Part shown: positions 1-8,530 of the stretch, piece after piece
Numbering within the stretch: the stretch's first letter is position 1
How the letters are laid out: the number at the start of each line of letters is the position of its first letter
Assembly (NCBI RefSeq): GCF_002266425.1
Contig: NZ_NPMN01000005.1
Coordinates: 62,001-126,000, forward strand
Length of the DNA: 64,000 nucleotides
Reading direction: 5' to 3'
Origin: Tissierella sp. P1
GTDB taxonomy: Bacteria; Bacillota; Clostridia; Tissierellales; Tissierellaceae
Translations under genes and position numbers: made by a program
Notes under the pieces: model-generated
Told to the model about the DNA's origin: nothing
What the model saw: the letters and a program-made list of their open reading frames with translations, nothing else
Database searches by the model: none

Positions 1-2
1 TG

Positions 3-65
3 AATATGATTACTACTATATTAACAGCACATAATTATATTGGTACGCAAGATCTTAGGAGGTAA
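3..65 (+). pseudogene. C-terminal tail of an unidentified protein (partial at window edge)
   Basis: An open frame enters from the left edge and stops at 63-65 (reads ...MITTILTAHNYIGTQDLRR). It may be the end of a gene that starts outside the window or a relic like those that follow. The tail loosely recalls the end of the ElbB/DJ-1-type protein at 29933 (both have GTQ-NL/DL), but it is too short to assign. Confidence 0.25.
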
Positions 66-120
66 GCTCATTCTGACGATTAATAAAAAACACTCAAGTT
101 CACTTTGACTATTTAAGGCA

Positions 121-184
121 AGTCTTCTAAGAAACCAAAGCACATTTTTTCACTAAGCTAAGCGTAGAGTGTGAAATGTTATAA
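121..184. repeat. attC-like right-end unit (copy 1)
   Basis: The sequence AAAGCACATTTTTTCACTAAG followed by a GTTATAA core at 178-184 aligns with the unit at 11560-11626 (AACACATCTTTTCGCTAAG ... GGCGTTAAAA). A second GTTATTT core follows at 240-246 after AAGCCGAGAT. I read these as decayed right ends of the cassette-associated repeat family described under 15616-15760. Confidence 0.35.
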
Positions 185-346
185 GATGGTAGAGATATTG
201 GGGTTAGTTTTTGAGGGTCTTGATCTGAAAAGCCGAGATGTTATTTATTATAATATAATGAGAATTAGTTATCAATTGATACTTGAATATTATTAATTAT
301 TCAACTCAAGTATAAGTTGTTAGACAATTAATTACTTTGAGATTAA

Positions 347-505
347 TATGAAGTATTAACATCTATAGCACCATTTATAAGTAAAAATATAATCAATGAC
401 TGTGCAAAGAAAAGCTACGAAATTCATGGAGTAAATGGATTAGTATCTATGTGTCCATTTATAGATGAAAATATTATCAATAACTTCATTAAAAAGAGAA
501 TATAA
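347..505 (+). pseudogene. Relic reading frame with two PFI-NIIN repeats
   Basis: A frame open from 347 to a TAA at 503-505 has no start codon or ribosome binding site. It reads two similar units about 30 residues apart: APFISKNIINDCAKK and CPFIDENIINNFIKK. The unit style (PFL/I, acidic, hydrophobic) recalls repeated C-terminal tails found in some Firmicute proteins. It is probably the end of a deleted gene; the family is not identified. Confidence 0.3.
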
Positions 506-540
506 ATAATGCTTTAATAAAGTAAATTTGTATTATAAAA

Positions 541-660
541 CTAAAGTTGCATGGTACACATTCCTAGGACAATGTGCACCATATCCCTTAACCGAAAGTA
601 GAGTTCTACCAGGGGGGATTTTTCAGGTCTGATTTAGGGGCACTGCAAATATTCGTATAT
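541..660. repeat. attC-like element, long form, decayed
   Basis: This aligns over about 110 bp with the full element at 15616-15760. Shared blocks in the same order are CCTAGG/CTTAGGG, TGCACC/TGCACT, CCTTAACCG/CCTTCACCG, TTCTACCA/TTTACCA, GGTCTGATTTAGGG/TATCTGGTTCAGGG and GCAAATATTCGTA/GCAAATACTGGTA. The terminal GTT core has decayed here (CGTATATTTT). It lies directly upstream of the methyltransferase gene at 694-1347. Confidence 0.5.
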
Positions 661-765
661 TTTAATAGAAAGAAAGGATGATCTATCTTGTGAAACAATA
701 ATATATGGGAAGAAAGCTATCAAAAAACAAACCAATTATGGAGTTCAAACCCAGATGCAAAATTA

Positions 766-1347
766 ATGCAATATTTTGATTTGATTAAAAGGGGAAATTT
801 ACTTGATTTGGGAATTGGAGAGGGGAGAAATGCTTTGCCATTTATTTTCTCAGGTTTCAATATTGATGGAGTGGATATTTCTGAAACAGCAATAAAACGA
901 TGTGAAGAAAAGTTTGCCAAAAAAGATTGTACTATTGATTTGATTATTTCAGATTTAAGAAAATATGATATAAAGAAAGATAATTATACAATAATAATAG
1001 CAGCTAATGTATTGAATTTTTTTAAAAAATCAGAGATTGATATAATAATAAGAAAAATAAAAGAGGGTTTAAAAGAAGAGGGGATTGTATATTTAAGTGT
1101 ATTTTCAACATTAGAGCAACGATATAATTCTCTAAAAGAAAGTAATAAACAGGTGGAAGACAATACTTTCTATATAGATGAAAAGGATTTATATGTACAC
1201 TTTTTTACACAAGAAGAGTTAAATAAATATTTTTTAGATTTTGAATTAATATGCTGCTGTGAAGGATTAGAATATGATTCTAATGATGGAGATCCACATT
1301 ATCATGGTATTATAGAATTCATGGCCCGCAAGAAAAGTGACATCTAA
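766..1347 (+). CDS. Class I SAM-dependent methyltransferase (TehB-like), N-terminus probably damaged
   Basis: The protein has a Rossmann methyltransferase core: motif I LLDLGIGEGRNAL at residues 13-25 and the acidic GVDIS strand end that binds the SAM ribose. It would methylate a small molecule or tellurite-like oxyanion; the substrate is unknown. The given start is the first in-frame ATG, without a convincing ribosome binding site. The same frame is open upstream to 694 and encodes a typical family N-terminus (WEESYQKQTNYW), but a TGA at 691-693 cuts it off from any start. Either translation starts late or a small indel near 688-696 destroyed the original start. The C-terminus is complete. 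Confidence 0.7.
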   Translation: MQYFDLIKRGNLLDLGIGEGRNALPFIFSGFNIDGVDISETAIKRCEEKFAKKDCTIDLIISDLRKYDIKKDNYTIIIAANVLNFFKKSEIDIIIRKIKEGLKEEGIVYLSVFSTLEQRYNSLKESNKQVEDNTFYIDEKDLYVHFFTQEELNKYFLDFELICCCEGLEYDSNDGDPHYHGIIEFMARKKSDI

Positions 1348-1419
1348 ATATCAGAGCAGAACTTTGGGGAGAATAAATTTTTATTTGTTTTAGTTAAACA
1401 TTAGTTGAAATATGTGAAG

Positions 1420-1437
1420 TAACGAGTATTTATCACG
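1420..1437. repeat. attC-like left-end motif
   Basis: TAACGAGTATTTATCACG matches the recurring left-end pattern TAACAnnnTATTTACG seen also at 4863, 6228, 8360, 13396, 15619 and 17862. It sits between two unrelated single genes. Confidence 0.3.
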
Positions 1438-1472
1438 ATTAGATAAATCGGAACTTGAAGGAGGGCATCAGA

Positions 1473-2234
1473 ATGAAGTTGCTATATAAAGATCCAGGAT
1501 ATAAATATTCTGTGGAATCAATTTCAGAGTTTATAAAACAGGATGAGTTTTGGAGTGAACCAATTTTTCATTTCTTTCCCGAATTGCTAAAATTCAAAGG
1601 TTCCTTTGATAAGAGTAGTGATAATAAGGATATTGTTAAAGAGATATCAGGAACAGTTTTTGAATTGTATAGGTCAAGAGAAAAAGAAATACAAAGTAAA
1701 GTTATATCATATCAAGAAAATTGGAATCGTTACGAAAGATTAATTAATGAGCGTTTCTCTTCAATATTTCAATTTGATACGAGTGATATTTTCAATGATC
1801 TAGTATGTAATATAACATTGAATCCAATAAGTCCTAGATACTTAAGAGAGCATGTTTTTGATGTGTTCTACATGAATAGTGATGAAGGTTCTATGGGTTC
1901 TGCATTACATGAGATTGTTCATTATCTATGGTTTTATCTATGGAATAAAAAGTATAAGGATTCATATGAACAATATGAAGCTCCTAGTCTAATTTGGATT
2001 TTAAGTGAAGCAGTAGTGGAACAGATTCTAAGTGATGAAGAGTTTAATAAAATTAACCCTTACCATGAAAGCGGAAATGCCTATCCTTACTTTTACAATA
2101 TGATTGTCACTGGAAGATCACTATATGATTATCTAAATGAAATATATAAAAATAATTCCATGGATAAATTTATGGATGAGAGCTATCAATTTATAGTTGA
2201 AAATGAAAAAGAAATAAGAAGCCAAATGTTATAA
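1473..2234 (+). CDS. HExxH-motif putative metallopeptidase, uncharacterised
   Basis: This 253-residue soluble protein carries ALHEIVHYLWF near residue 145, a zincin-type HExxH motif; the downstream SEAVVEQ segment could supply the third ligand (Glu). The start is the ATG at 1473, placed 8 nt after a strong AAGGAGG at 1458-1464. No signal peptide is seen. The family is not recognised beyond the motif, so peptidase activity is an inference. A decayed copy of the last ~30 codons is found at 13257-13345, so a paralogue once existed in this region. The gene stands alone with no operon partners. Confidence 0.7.
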   Translation: MKLLYKDPGYKYSVESISEFIKQDEFWSEPIFHFFPELLKFKGSFDKSSDNKDIVKEISGTVFELYRSREKEIQSKVISYQENWNRYERLINERFSSIFQFDTSDIFNDLVCNITLNPISPRYLREHVFDVFYMNSDEGSMGSALHEIVHYLWFYLWNKKYKDSYEQYEAPSLIWILSEAVVEQILSDEEFNKINPYHESGNAYPYFYNMIVTGRSLYDYLNEIYKNNSMDKFMDESYQFIVENEKEIRSQML

Positions 2235-2308
2235 AATAAATTTATAGTGTTAGGTCATTACTTAATACAGCGTAATTGTTTCTGCTAGTAGGACAAGTTT
2301 TAGAGCGG

Positions 2309-2347
2309 GAATAGACGATAAATATTGAGGAGACGTGTCGTCTATTC
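2309..2347. repeat. 10-bp perfect inverted repeat
   Basis: GAATAGACGA (2309-2318) and TCGTCTATTC (2338-2347) form a perfect 10-bp stem with a 19-nt loop, 75 bp after the HExxH gene. There is no U-run after it, so it is not a classical terminator. The rest of the 2235-2465 gap shows nothing recognisable. Confidence 0.45.
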
Positions 2348-2465
2348 AAAATATTAGAGTAGGGATGGTACGTTCATATGCTAACTTGATAGGGATAAAC
2401 TATATTGCCTTTTTATTTCTTATATGTAAGACTTTGACAACTTTATATAAGACGGAGGATAACTT

Positions 2466-2957
2466 ATGAAAGATTTATTTTTAATTGAGCCTAATAAAGA
2501 ATATCAAAAGAGCTTTGAAAATTATGTTCTAGCATACAGAAAAACAAATGATGAACATTATTTTAATAAATATAAAAGAGCATTAGAAAATTTCCAAGAT
2601 TATTTAAAGGACTTGCCTCAAGGAGAGGTTATAACCTCAACATTTTGGTTAATTGATAAAAAAGAAGTTGTAGGAGTAGTAAGAATTAGACATCAAGAGA
2701 TAGAATGTGCTGGTCATATAGGCTATGATATATCACCAGATTGTAGAAATAGAGGTTATGGTTTTCAAATTTTAAAATTGGCATTGGAAAAGGCTATGAA
2801 GATAGGAATAGAAGAGGTAATTTTAACTTGTAATATAGACAATATAGCCTCAAAGAAAATTATAGAAAAGAACAAGGGGAATTTATTAGGAATTATTTTT
2901 GATGAAGAGGAAAATGAATATATGTATAAATTTAGTATTACATTAACCACTAATTAA
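2466..2957 (+). CDS. GNAT family N-acetyltransferase
   Basis: A 163-residue GNAT-fold protein predicted to transfer an acetyl group from acetyl-CoA to an amine of unknown identity. The central strand VGVVRIRHQEI and CGHIGYDISPDCRNRGYG resemble GNAT motif A (R-x-x-G-x-G/A type, RNRGYG near residue 100), followed by the N-x-x-S motif B helix (NIDNIASKKIIEK). It is the same subfamily as the GNAT at 26830 (HIGYSIRPAERKKGYA). GGAGG lies 8 nt before the ATG. It is a monocistronic cassette-like gene. Confidence 0.85.
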   Translation: MKDLFLIEPNKEYQKSFENYVLAYRKTNDEHYFNKYKRALENFQDYLKDLPQGEVITSTFWLIDKKEVVGVVRIRHQEIECAGHIGYDISPDCRNRGYGFQILKLALEKAMKIGIEEVILTCNIDNIASKKIIEKNKGNLLGIIFDEEENEYMYKFSITLTTN

Positions 2958-3076
2958 CTTTCTTTTACTTTAGTACATCTAAAGCCTTAAGCCAAGTTTG
3001 CCAAGGGTTTTATGATTCTTGAATGATATACTTAAGTGATATGTTTCAATTTTTTAATTCGAAGAGGTGAGATAGC

Positions 3077-3769
3077 GTGGTTATTCTAGTATTGTCTTTA
3101 ATATTAGCAGGTTTATCAATATCAGAGAGGGTTATACATATAAAAAAGAGTAAGGATTGGGATATTATAAGATTATTTATTGGAGTACTAATTATTATCA
3201 CATTATTTTTAATATCCTATTTTGCAACAGATACTACTAGTGGTCTACTTTATGTTTTTTTTACTATGTGTATTTATCTTTTACTAGCAATAATTAATAG
3301 AAAATGTCATCAAAATTGGATTAAGAATTTTTTATCTATAGTAGATATACCTTTATTTGTATACTTATTGCTTAGTATTATTCAGAACATACTTATTGAT
3401 TTTAAAATTATTATATTGCTTTTATTTTTAATAAAATCAATATTTGATTATCCATATAAAAATAAAAATAAGCATGACATGAGACAAAATATCTCATTTT
3501 TAGTAGGCATTGCAATTGGAATATCGATAATCTTATTTTATTATAAACCATCTGACTTTGGAACTAGAATAATGGTTAAACAAGAAATAGTAGCACAAAA
3601 ATTTTTAGAAGAAGAATTAGGTTTATATGGATTAGACATTTATGTTGATTATTTTAATAGAAATTTAAGAGGTGAAGATACGATAGTAAGAGCATATAAT
3701 TCATCCGGAATTTCTGTAATCTTGATATATAGAAACAATGCAATTATAAGTTATGATATAAAAAACTAG
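3077..3769 (+). CDS. Multi-pass membrane protein of unknown function
   Basis: A 230-residue protein with about five hydrophobic segments in residues 1-165 (near 1-15, 30-50, 55-75, 90-125 and 143-160) and a soluble C-terminal tail of about 60 residues (after YKPSDFG). The GTG start at 3077 follows GAGGTGA at 3064-3070 with good spacing. No recognised motif is present; the tail, with alternating charged and aromatic residues, may sit on either side of the membrane. No neighbour suggests a role. Confidence 0.6.
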   Translation: MVILVLSLILAGLSISERVIHIKKSKDWDIIRLFIGVLIIITLFLISYFATDTTSGLLYVFFTMCIYLLLAIINRKCHQNWIKNFLSIVDIPLFVYLLLSIIQNILIDFKIIILLLFLIKSIFDYPYKNKNKHDMRQNISFLVGIAIGISIILFYYKPSDFGTRIMVKQEIVAQKFLEEELGLYGLDIYVDYFNRNLRGEDTIVRAYNSSGISVILIYRNNAIISYDIKN

Positions 3770-3922
3770 CTAAAGAGGATACATCGTTAATCCTAATTGT
3801 TATATGACATGGTGATATATTATTGGGTTGTTTTTTTGATGCCATATTGAATAAAAGTAAGATGTTGATAGTTGTAAAATAAATTAGAGCAAAGAAAATT
3901 TATATTTGATGAGGTGCAAAAG

Positions 3923-4771
3923 ATGATTAAAGGTGTAGATATACTAGATTTAGAACGTGTAGCAAAATATGCATATCAACTTAATTTAAATCCACAACAT
4001 AAGTGTAAAGCATTTCCTACTGATTATAATGATATTTTAAGACAATTTAAAAATATGATTAATCATCCTAATAATGAATTATTAATATTAACTGATCATA
4101 TTAACATTTTAGGTGTATTGGCTTTGCTTGTAGAACCAGAAGAAATGTATTTAGAGGCTATAGGTGGAGTTTTCGCAGAGAATAATTATAAAGCTGTAGC
4201 GAAGGAATTTTATGCATATGTCAAAGATAATTTTAAGGGATATCGATTTGATGCAGCCTATCCTAGGGAGAATGAACAGGCAATAGATTTTATGAAAACA
4301 ATTGGAGCTAAGCTATTAGATTTTGACTATGAATTTAGATTAAGTAAGAATGAATATGAGAGTATGACTGAAGTTGGTAATATTATCTTGTTGAATGAAA
4401 AATATTATGAAAGTTTTGTTGAGATTCATAATAAGTTTCACCCTGATGTATATTGGACGGGAGAGAGATTGTTAGAGGCTTTAGATAAATTCGATATCTT
4501 TATTATTTTAGAGGATGATAAGGTAGTAGGTTCAATAGTTACTAGCAAGTTTTCGAAAGAGATTTATTTAATGGAAGTAGCAGAGGATAAACAAAATCTT
4601 GGCTATGGAACAGCTTTAATCAATAAATCGGTAAAACATGCTTTTAATAATGGAGCTGATGAGTTGATGGTCATGGTAGATAAGAATAATCTAGCTGCAC
4701 TTCATCTGTATGAAAAGTTGGGATTTAAGAAAACAGATACATGTTTAACTTATTGTATAAAGTTAGAATAA
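3923..4771 (+). CDS. GNAT acetyltransferase with two GNAT-like halves
   Basis: A 282-residue protein. The C-terminal half (about 150-282) is a clear GNAT domain with the acetyl-CoA-binding stretch EDKQNLGYGTALINKSV and the motif B end NNLAALHLYEKLGF. The N-terminal half (about 1-140) looks like a degenerate GNAT fold with strands but no clear CoA loop, a known two-domain arrangement. The ATG at 3923 is preferred because GAGGTG at 3911-3916 lies 6 nt upstream; an in-frame GTG at 3914 overlaps that site. The substrate is unknown. Confidence 0.8.
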   Translation: MIKGVDILDLERVAKYAYQLNLNPQHKCKAFPTDYNDILRQFKNMINHPNNELLILTDHINILGVLALLVEPEEMYLEAIGGVFAENNYKAVAKEFYAYVKDNFKGYRFDAAYPRENEQAIDFMKTIGAKLLDFDYEFRLSKNEYESMTEVGNIILLNEKYYESFVEIHNKFHPDVYWTGERLLEALDKFDIFIILEDDKVVGSIVTSKFSKEIYLMEVAEDKQNLGYGTALINKSVKHAFNNGADELMVMVDKNNLAALHLYEKLGFKKTDTCLTYCIKLE

Positions 4772-4855
4772 TTTATAAATAAATAGAGCATTAATTATTA
4801 AATTATTCTCTATTATTGTATCGTGTTAATGAGAATGGGGAAAAAGATTTTACCA

Positions 4856-4890
4856 CTTCTTATAACATTATATTTACGTAAATGTTTATC
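4856..4890. repeat. attC-like left end
   Basis: CTTCTTATAAC at 4856-4866 is followed by ATTATATTTACGTAAATG, nearly the same as the left end at 15616 (TAACAAGATATTTACGTAAAG). Only the left half of the element is recognisable; a right end with GTTATAA follows at 5158-5195 beyond a small ORF. Confidence 0.45.
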
Positions 4891-4945
4891 ACATATTCAT
4901 ATAGATTACTGATAGATTCTTAATACATAGATAGAGGAGACAATA

Positions 4946-5092
4946 GTGAATAATATAAATTTTGAAGATAGAATTATTGTTAAAAGAAATGCCAAATGTA
5001 TTGCATCACTAGTACGAAAAGGCTATTTACCATTAAATAAAAAGTTTGTTACATATGACTATTATTTCATAAGAGAAAATAAGTATAAGTAG
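4946..5092 (+). CDS. Small ORF, 48 residues, possible fragment
   Basis: A GTG start lies 5 nt after AGAGGAGA; the product is basic and aromatic-rich (ends DYYFIRENKYK). It lies between an attC-like left end (4856) and right end (5195), like a mini-cassette. No family is recognised. It may be a real small gene or the start of a longer gene that has been truncated. Confidence 0.35.
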   Translation: MNNINFEDRIIVKRNAKCIASLVRKGYLPLNKKFVTYDYYFIRENKYK

Positions 5093-5157
5093 TATGATAA
5101 ATCAAAGACGAAAATATATAGTTAAAGATAGAAAATATACGAAGAAGGACTATAGGA

Positions 5158-5195
5158 GCAGACTTAGGGCTGCCGCAAATACTGAGACGTTATAA
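5158..5195. repeat. attC-like right end with GTTATAA core
   Basis: GGGCTGCCGCAAATACTGAG followed by ACGTTATAAGG matches the right ends at 13430-13462 and 15725-15760. The core GTTATAA is at 5189-5195, about 100 bp upstream of the M55 peptidase gene. Confidence 0.5.
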
Positions 5196-5301
5196 GGAAC
5201 AGTGATTTCGGACCTATTTCCGGGAAATGATTTGAAAAGTAAGTTACAATATATATTAGAAAAGTATATTAAAGAAAATTCATACTATATGAGGTGGTAT
5301 A

Positions 5302-6144
5302 ATGAAGAAACAACTTATTTTAATAGCAGATATGGAAGGGGCAAGTGGAATTTTTGAAAGTAATGTTGAGGCGATATATCATGGTTCAAATCTTTGGAGA
5401 GATATGGGCAGGCAATATTTAACTAGCGATGTATTAGCAGTATGCGAAGCAGCAACAGAGTGTGGAATTGATGAGATTTTACTATATGATGGGCATTATG
5501 CAGGAGATGCAGAATTTAATGTAATTATTGAACAACTTCCTAATAATGTAAGGATATTTGACACTCCAAATCGATGTTTTGATTGGCGAAGAATTAGAGG
5601 TCAAGCTGAATCTAATCCATTTGGATTAATTACAGTAGGACAACATGCTAGAAACGGAGAACCCTGGGCGTATTTTCCACATACTATTCAAACTCCACCA
5701 ATTAAATCATTATTTGTTAATAAAATGCATATAGCTGAAATTGGACAGGGGACACTAAGTTTTTGTGGCACTAAATATCTTGCCAATATTGGATGTCATG
5801 CATCACATAAAGAGGCGAAAGAAATTTCTGAGAATGTTACTTGTATCACAGTAAAGAATAAGGCAACGGGATGGGAACCATCACCAATTGAGACTTATCA
5901 GATTATAAAAAGTGGAGTGATGGAAGCTATAAGAACTATAGATAAAAGAGATGTAATTTCAATTGGTGAGCCTTGTGATTTTTATATGGAACTGACAGAA
6001 GGTTACTATTTCGCTCCATCGGAAGTATTCCCATGGAAAGGTAACTTTACTGAAACTACGGCTAAATGGGAATCACCAGATATTGAAATTGGGCTTGAGT
6101 TATTTAATTATGTCAGAGGTTTTATTAAGAAAAAATCAAAATAA
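5302..6144 (+). CDS. M55-family metallopeptidase (DppA-like D-aminopeptidase)
   Basis: A 280-residue cytoplasmic protein of peptidase family M55, whose model DppA is a di-zinc D-aminopeptidase hydrolysing D-Ala peptides. The zinc-ligand motifs are visible: IADMEGASG (Asp10, Glu12), LLYDGHYAGD (Asp63, His65) and VGQHARNG (His near 114). Length and motif order fit the family. The ATG follows GAGGTGGT by 6 nt. It stands alone, without the dpp transport genes, so a role in turnover of cell-wall D-peptides is an inference. Confidence 0.85.
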   Translation: MKKQLILIADMEGASGIFESNVEAIYHGSNLWRDMGRQYLTSDVLAVCEAATECGIDEILLYDGHYAGDAEFNVIIEQLPNNVRIFDTPNRCFDWRRIRGQAESNPFGLITVGQHARNGEPWAYFPHTIQTPPIKSLFVNKMHIAEIGQGTLSFCGTKYLANIGCHASHKEAKEISENVTCITVKNKATGWEPSPIETYQIIKSGVMEAIRTIDKRDVISIGEPCDFYMELTEGYYFAPSEVFPWKGNFTETTAKWESPDIEIGLELFNYVRGFIKKKSK

Positions 6145-6220
6145 AAAGAACACTTGATAAGTAAAGTATAAAATGAATAATTAGGTATATTTGTGAAGCT
6201 GGTATAGGAGAAATTTTCCA

Positions 6221-6243
6221 TTTCTTATAACAGGGTATTTGTG
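6221..6243. repeat. attC-like left end
   Basis: TTTCTTATAAC at 6221-6231 followed by AGGGTATTTGTG fits the left-end pattern of the region. No matching right end is visible before the next relic. Confidence 0.35.
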
Positions 6244-6297
6244 TTAGGGTATAGGCTTAGGATGATGTGATGATAGGTAAACTTATAGGGATTAAAA

Positions 6298-6438
6298 GTA
6301 TCATATTCAACTAAATACTTTAGGCATAGTGAAATAGACGATGATTCAATTTATCCTGATATTAAAGCTAAGTATATATTTGCAGATTTTATCAATGGTG
6401 TAGATCCAGTAATAGGAGAAATATTAAAGTTGAACTAG
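6298..6438 (+). pseudogene. C-terminal relic of an S41-type peptidase
   Basis: The frame from 6298 to TAG at 6436-6438 lacks a start. It reads ...SIYPDIKAKYIFADFINGV followed by DPVIGEILKLN. This matches the closing pattern of S41 peptidases (PDI-x-V-x-x-T-I-x-D-x-x-x-G-x-D-x-V), as in the intact neighbour at 6522 (PNIYMNPTIEGIREGRDEF). It is therefore the tail of a deleted paralogue immediately upstream of the surviving gene. The rest of the 6145-6521 gap is the attC-like left end and AT-rich sequence. Confidence 0.55.
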
Positions 6439-6521
6439 ATGTCTTTCGTGCTGGCAGAAATTATACATCATTAAATGGATAATCGCCTGATTCTAGAGAT
6501 TATTATAGGAGGATAGTAAAA

Positions 6522-8288
6522 TTGAAAGAAGAAAAAAAGAAGTATTGGAAATCAATAGTGTTATGTAGCTTGTTTTTTATTTACTTTATCATTTGGGGAT
6601 GTTCTTCAACAAAAGATATTCATCAAATTGGAAGAAATAAGGACCAAGAATTTGACAATGGAAGTGGAATATATCTTTCCAGTATTACTGAAAAGGAGAT
6701 AATGGATCTTGCTAAACTCTGTAAGGTATGGGGAGTTGTGAAATATTATCATCCTGAGGTTATATCTGGAGAAGTTAATTGGGATTATGAACTTTTTCGT
6801 GTTATGCCCTATATCTTAGAAGAAAATTCAGATGTTAATTCAATTCTCTATGAGTGGATTCATTTTTTAGATAGTAAAAATGATTTTGGAGATATAGATC
6901 AGCAATACCAATTTTCTGAAGATTCCATTCAGCTCAGTCCATCTATAGGCTGGTGCAAAGACGAGAAATATCTAGGAAAGAATTTGAGTCTTGAATTATC
7001 GAGTCTTTTAGATACTAATATCTCAGATCGAGAAAATGCATATGTTAGTTTTAAGGATGATTCACCCTATCCGTTTATGGAAAATGAAAACTCATATCCT
7101 AGTATAAAATTTGATGACACTGGCTACAGGCTACTTGGTTTATTTCGTTACTGGAATATTATAGAATATTATTATCCATATAAAGATGTTATTGGAGAAG
7201 ACTGGGATCAAGTACTTCTGGAATTTATCCCCAAATTTATACATGGATCAGATTATGAATCCTATCTACTGACAATAGCAGAATTGACAACTAGAATACA
7301 TGATTCTCATGCTTATGTAGTAGATAAAGATGGAGATTACATTTCTAAATATTTCGGAAAGTATAGGATTCCTATAAACTTTATTGAAGTTGACAATCAG
7401 ATTGTTATAAGTAAAATAATTCATAAATGTGGACTTGAGCTTGGAGATATTGTATTAAAAGTTGGAGATAAAGATATAGATGAAATATTAGAGAATAGAA
7501 GAAAATACATATCTCAGTCAAGAGAGGATACTGGAAGCTTGTTTTTTCTTGACTTATTTCGAATTCACGAGAAGAATACTGATGTTACTGTGATTCGAAA
7601 GGGAAAGACAATTGATGTAAATGTAAAAGGTAGTCAAAAGGATATTAATGTCCATGTGGATACTAAATCGCAGGAGATGGAAGATGGCAAGATCTACTAT
7701 ATAAATGCTGGGCTATTGAAAAATGGCGAGATTGAAGAAATTATGAAGAAGTGGTGGAATACTAAAGGCTTAATTGTAGATCTTAGAAACTACCCTTCTA
7801 ACCAAATTGCTTATAAATTAGCAGAATACCTAATGTCAGCTGAAAAAGAGTTTGTTAGGATGTCATTTCCTAATCGTTCAGTACCAGGTGAATTTTATTA
7901 TTTTGATCCATTTGTGTCAGGGAAACCAAAGGAATCTAACAATGAGATTTTAGATGACGAGGTCTATAAGGGTAAATTAGTGATTCTAATAAATGAACAT
8001 ACTATTAGCCAAGGAGAGACTACAACTATGTCTCTTAGGAATACACCAAACTCAATTGTTCTTGGAAGACCTTCAGCAGGAGCTAATGGTGATGTGCGTC
8101 CCTTTACTCTTCCAGGAAACATAAAGTCTACTATAAGTGGATTTGGTATGTACTATCCAGATAAAAAACCTACTCAAAGAATAGGAATACAACCAAATAT
8201 TTATATGAATCCTACTATAGAGGGAATTAGGGAAGGTAGAGACGAGTTTATTGAAAGAGCTATCGAAATAATTAAAGAAAGTTTTTAA
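6522..8288 (+). CDS. S41 family serine peptidase, lipoprotein
   Basis: A 588-residue extracytoplasmic protein. The N-terminus has a basic start, a hydrophobic helix (about 10-26) and a lipobox-like IIWGC with the Cys near residue 27, so it is probably lipid-anchored outside the membrane. The C-terminal half is the tail-specific protease (S41) fold: substrate-binding segment YYINAGLLKNGEIEE, core strand GLIVDLRNYPS, nucleophile region LINEHTISQGETTTMSLR (Ser in ISQGE) and a GRPSAGANGD loop. A PDZ-like segment lies near 285-330 (LELGDIVLKVGDKDI). The TTG start is 8 nt after AGGAGG. It probably degrades exported peptides or proteins. Confidence 0.85.
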   Translation: MKEEKKKYWKSIVLCSLFFIYFIIWGCSSTKDIHQIGRNKDQEFDNGSGIYLSSITEKEIMDLAKLCKVWGVVKYYHPEVISGEVNWDYELFRVMPYILEENSDVNSILYEWIHFLDSKNDFGDIDQQYQFSEDSIQLSPSIGWCKDEKYLGKNLSLELSSLLDTNISDRENAYVSFKDDSPYPFMENENSYPSIKFDDTGYRLLGLFRYWNIIEYYYPYKDVIGEDWDQVLLEFIPKFIHGSDYESYLLTIAELTTRIHDSHAYVVDKDGDYISKYFGKYRIPINFIEVDNQIVISKIIHKCGLELGDIVLKVGDKDIDEILENRRKYISQSREDTGSLFFLDLFRIHEKNTDVTVIRKGKTIDVNVKGSQKDINVHVDTKSQEMEDGKIYYINAGLLKNGEIEEIMKKWWNTKGLIVDLRNYPSNQIAYKLAEYLMSAEKEFVRMSFPNRSVPGEFYYFDPFVSGKPKESNNEILDDEVYKGKLVILINEHTISQGETTTMSLRNTPNSIVLGRPSAGANGDVRPFTLPGNIKSTISGFGMYYPDKKPTQRIGIQPNIYMNPTIEGIREGRDEFIERAIEIIKESF

Positions 8289-8352
8289 TAAAGTTTTAAT
8301 AAGGCTCATTGTCTATATTATGTGAAGAATTATATGAGAAGAGATCTCATCA

Positions 8353-8376
8353 CTTCTTATAACAGAGGCTTATTGA
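8353..8376. repeat. attC-like left end
   Basis: CTTCTTATAAC (8353-8363) then AGAGGCTTATTGATATGGG. The same string with small changes occurs at 14642 (CTTCTTATAAG AGAGGCTTATCCACATCGGG), in both cases just after a gene end. Confidence 0.4.
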
Positions 8377-8409
8377 TATGGGAAAGAAATAATATTAGGG
8401 GGGGTGACA

Positions 8410-8490
8410 TTGATAAGCTATAGAACGGTAGGCGTAATTTTAGTGAAAAAGAGGGATCTAATGATATTTTCTTTTAATTTAGATATATAA
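8410..8490 (+). pseudogene. 26-codon N-terminal gene fragment
   Basis: A TTG start follows GGGGGGTGA by 4 nt and opens a 26-codon frame (ISYRTVGVILVKKRDL...), which resembles the first strand of Nudix-type or similar hydrolases. The rest of such a gene is missing. It is probably a truncated relic. Confidence 0.25.
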
Positions 8491-8508
8491 AGATATAATT
8501 AAAAAATT

Positions 8509-8530
8509 ATATGACATACAGGTGTCATAT
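8509..8530. promoter_or_regulatory. Operator-like inverted repeat
   Basis: ATATGACA (8509-8516) and TGTCATAT (8523-8530) form an 8-bp perfect inverted repeat with a 6-nt spacer, about 140 bp upstream of the gene at 8668. The shape is typical of a dimeric repressor or WYL/TetR/MerR-like regulator site. No regulator gene is present in this window. The rest of the 8289-8667 gap has nothing else that I recognise. Confidence 0.35.

Noticed and set aside
8073-8309. 78-codon - strand frame over the S41 peptidase end
   Set aside because: No ribosome binding site; opposite to conserved S41 motifs.
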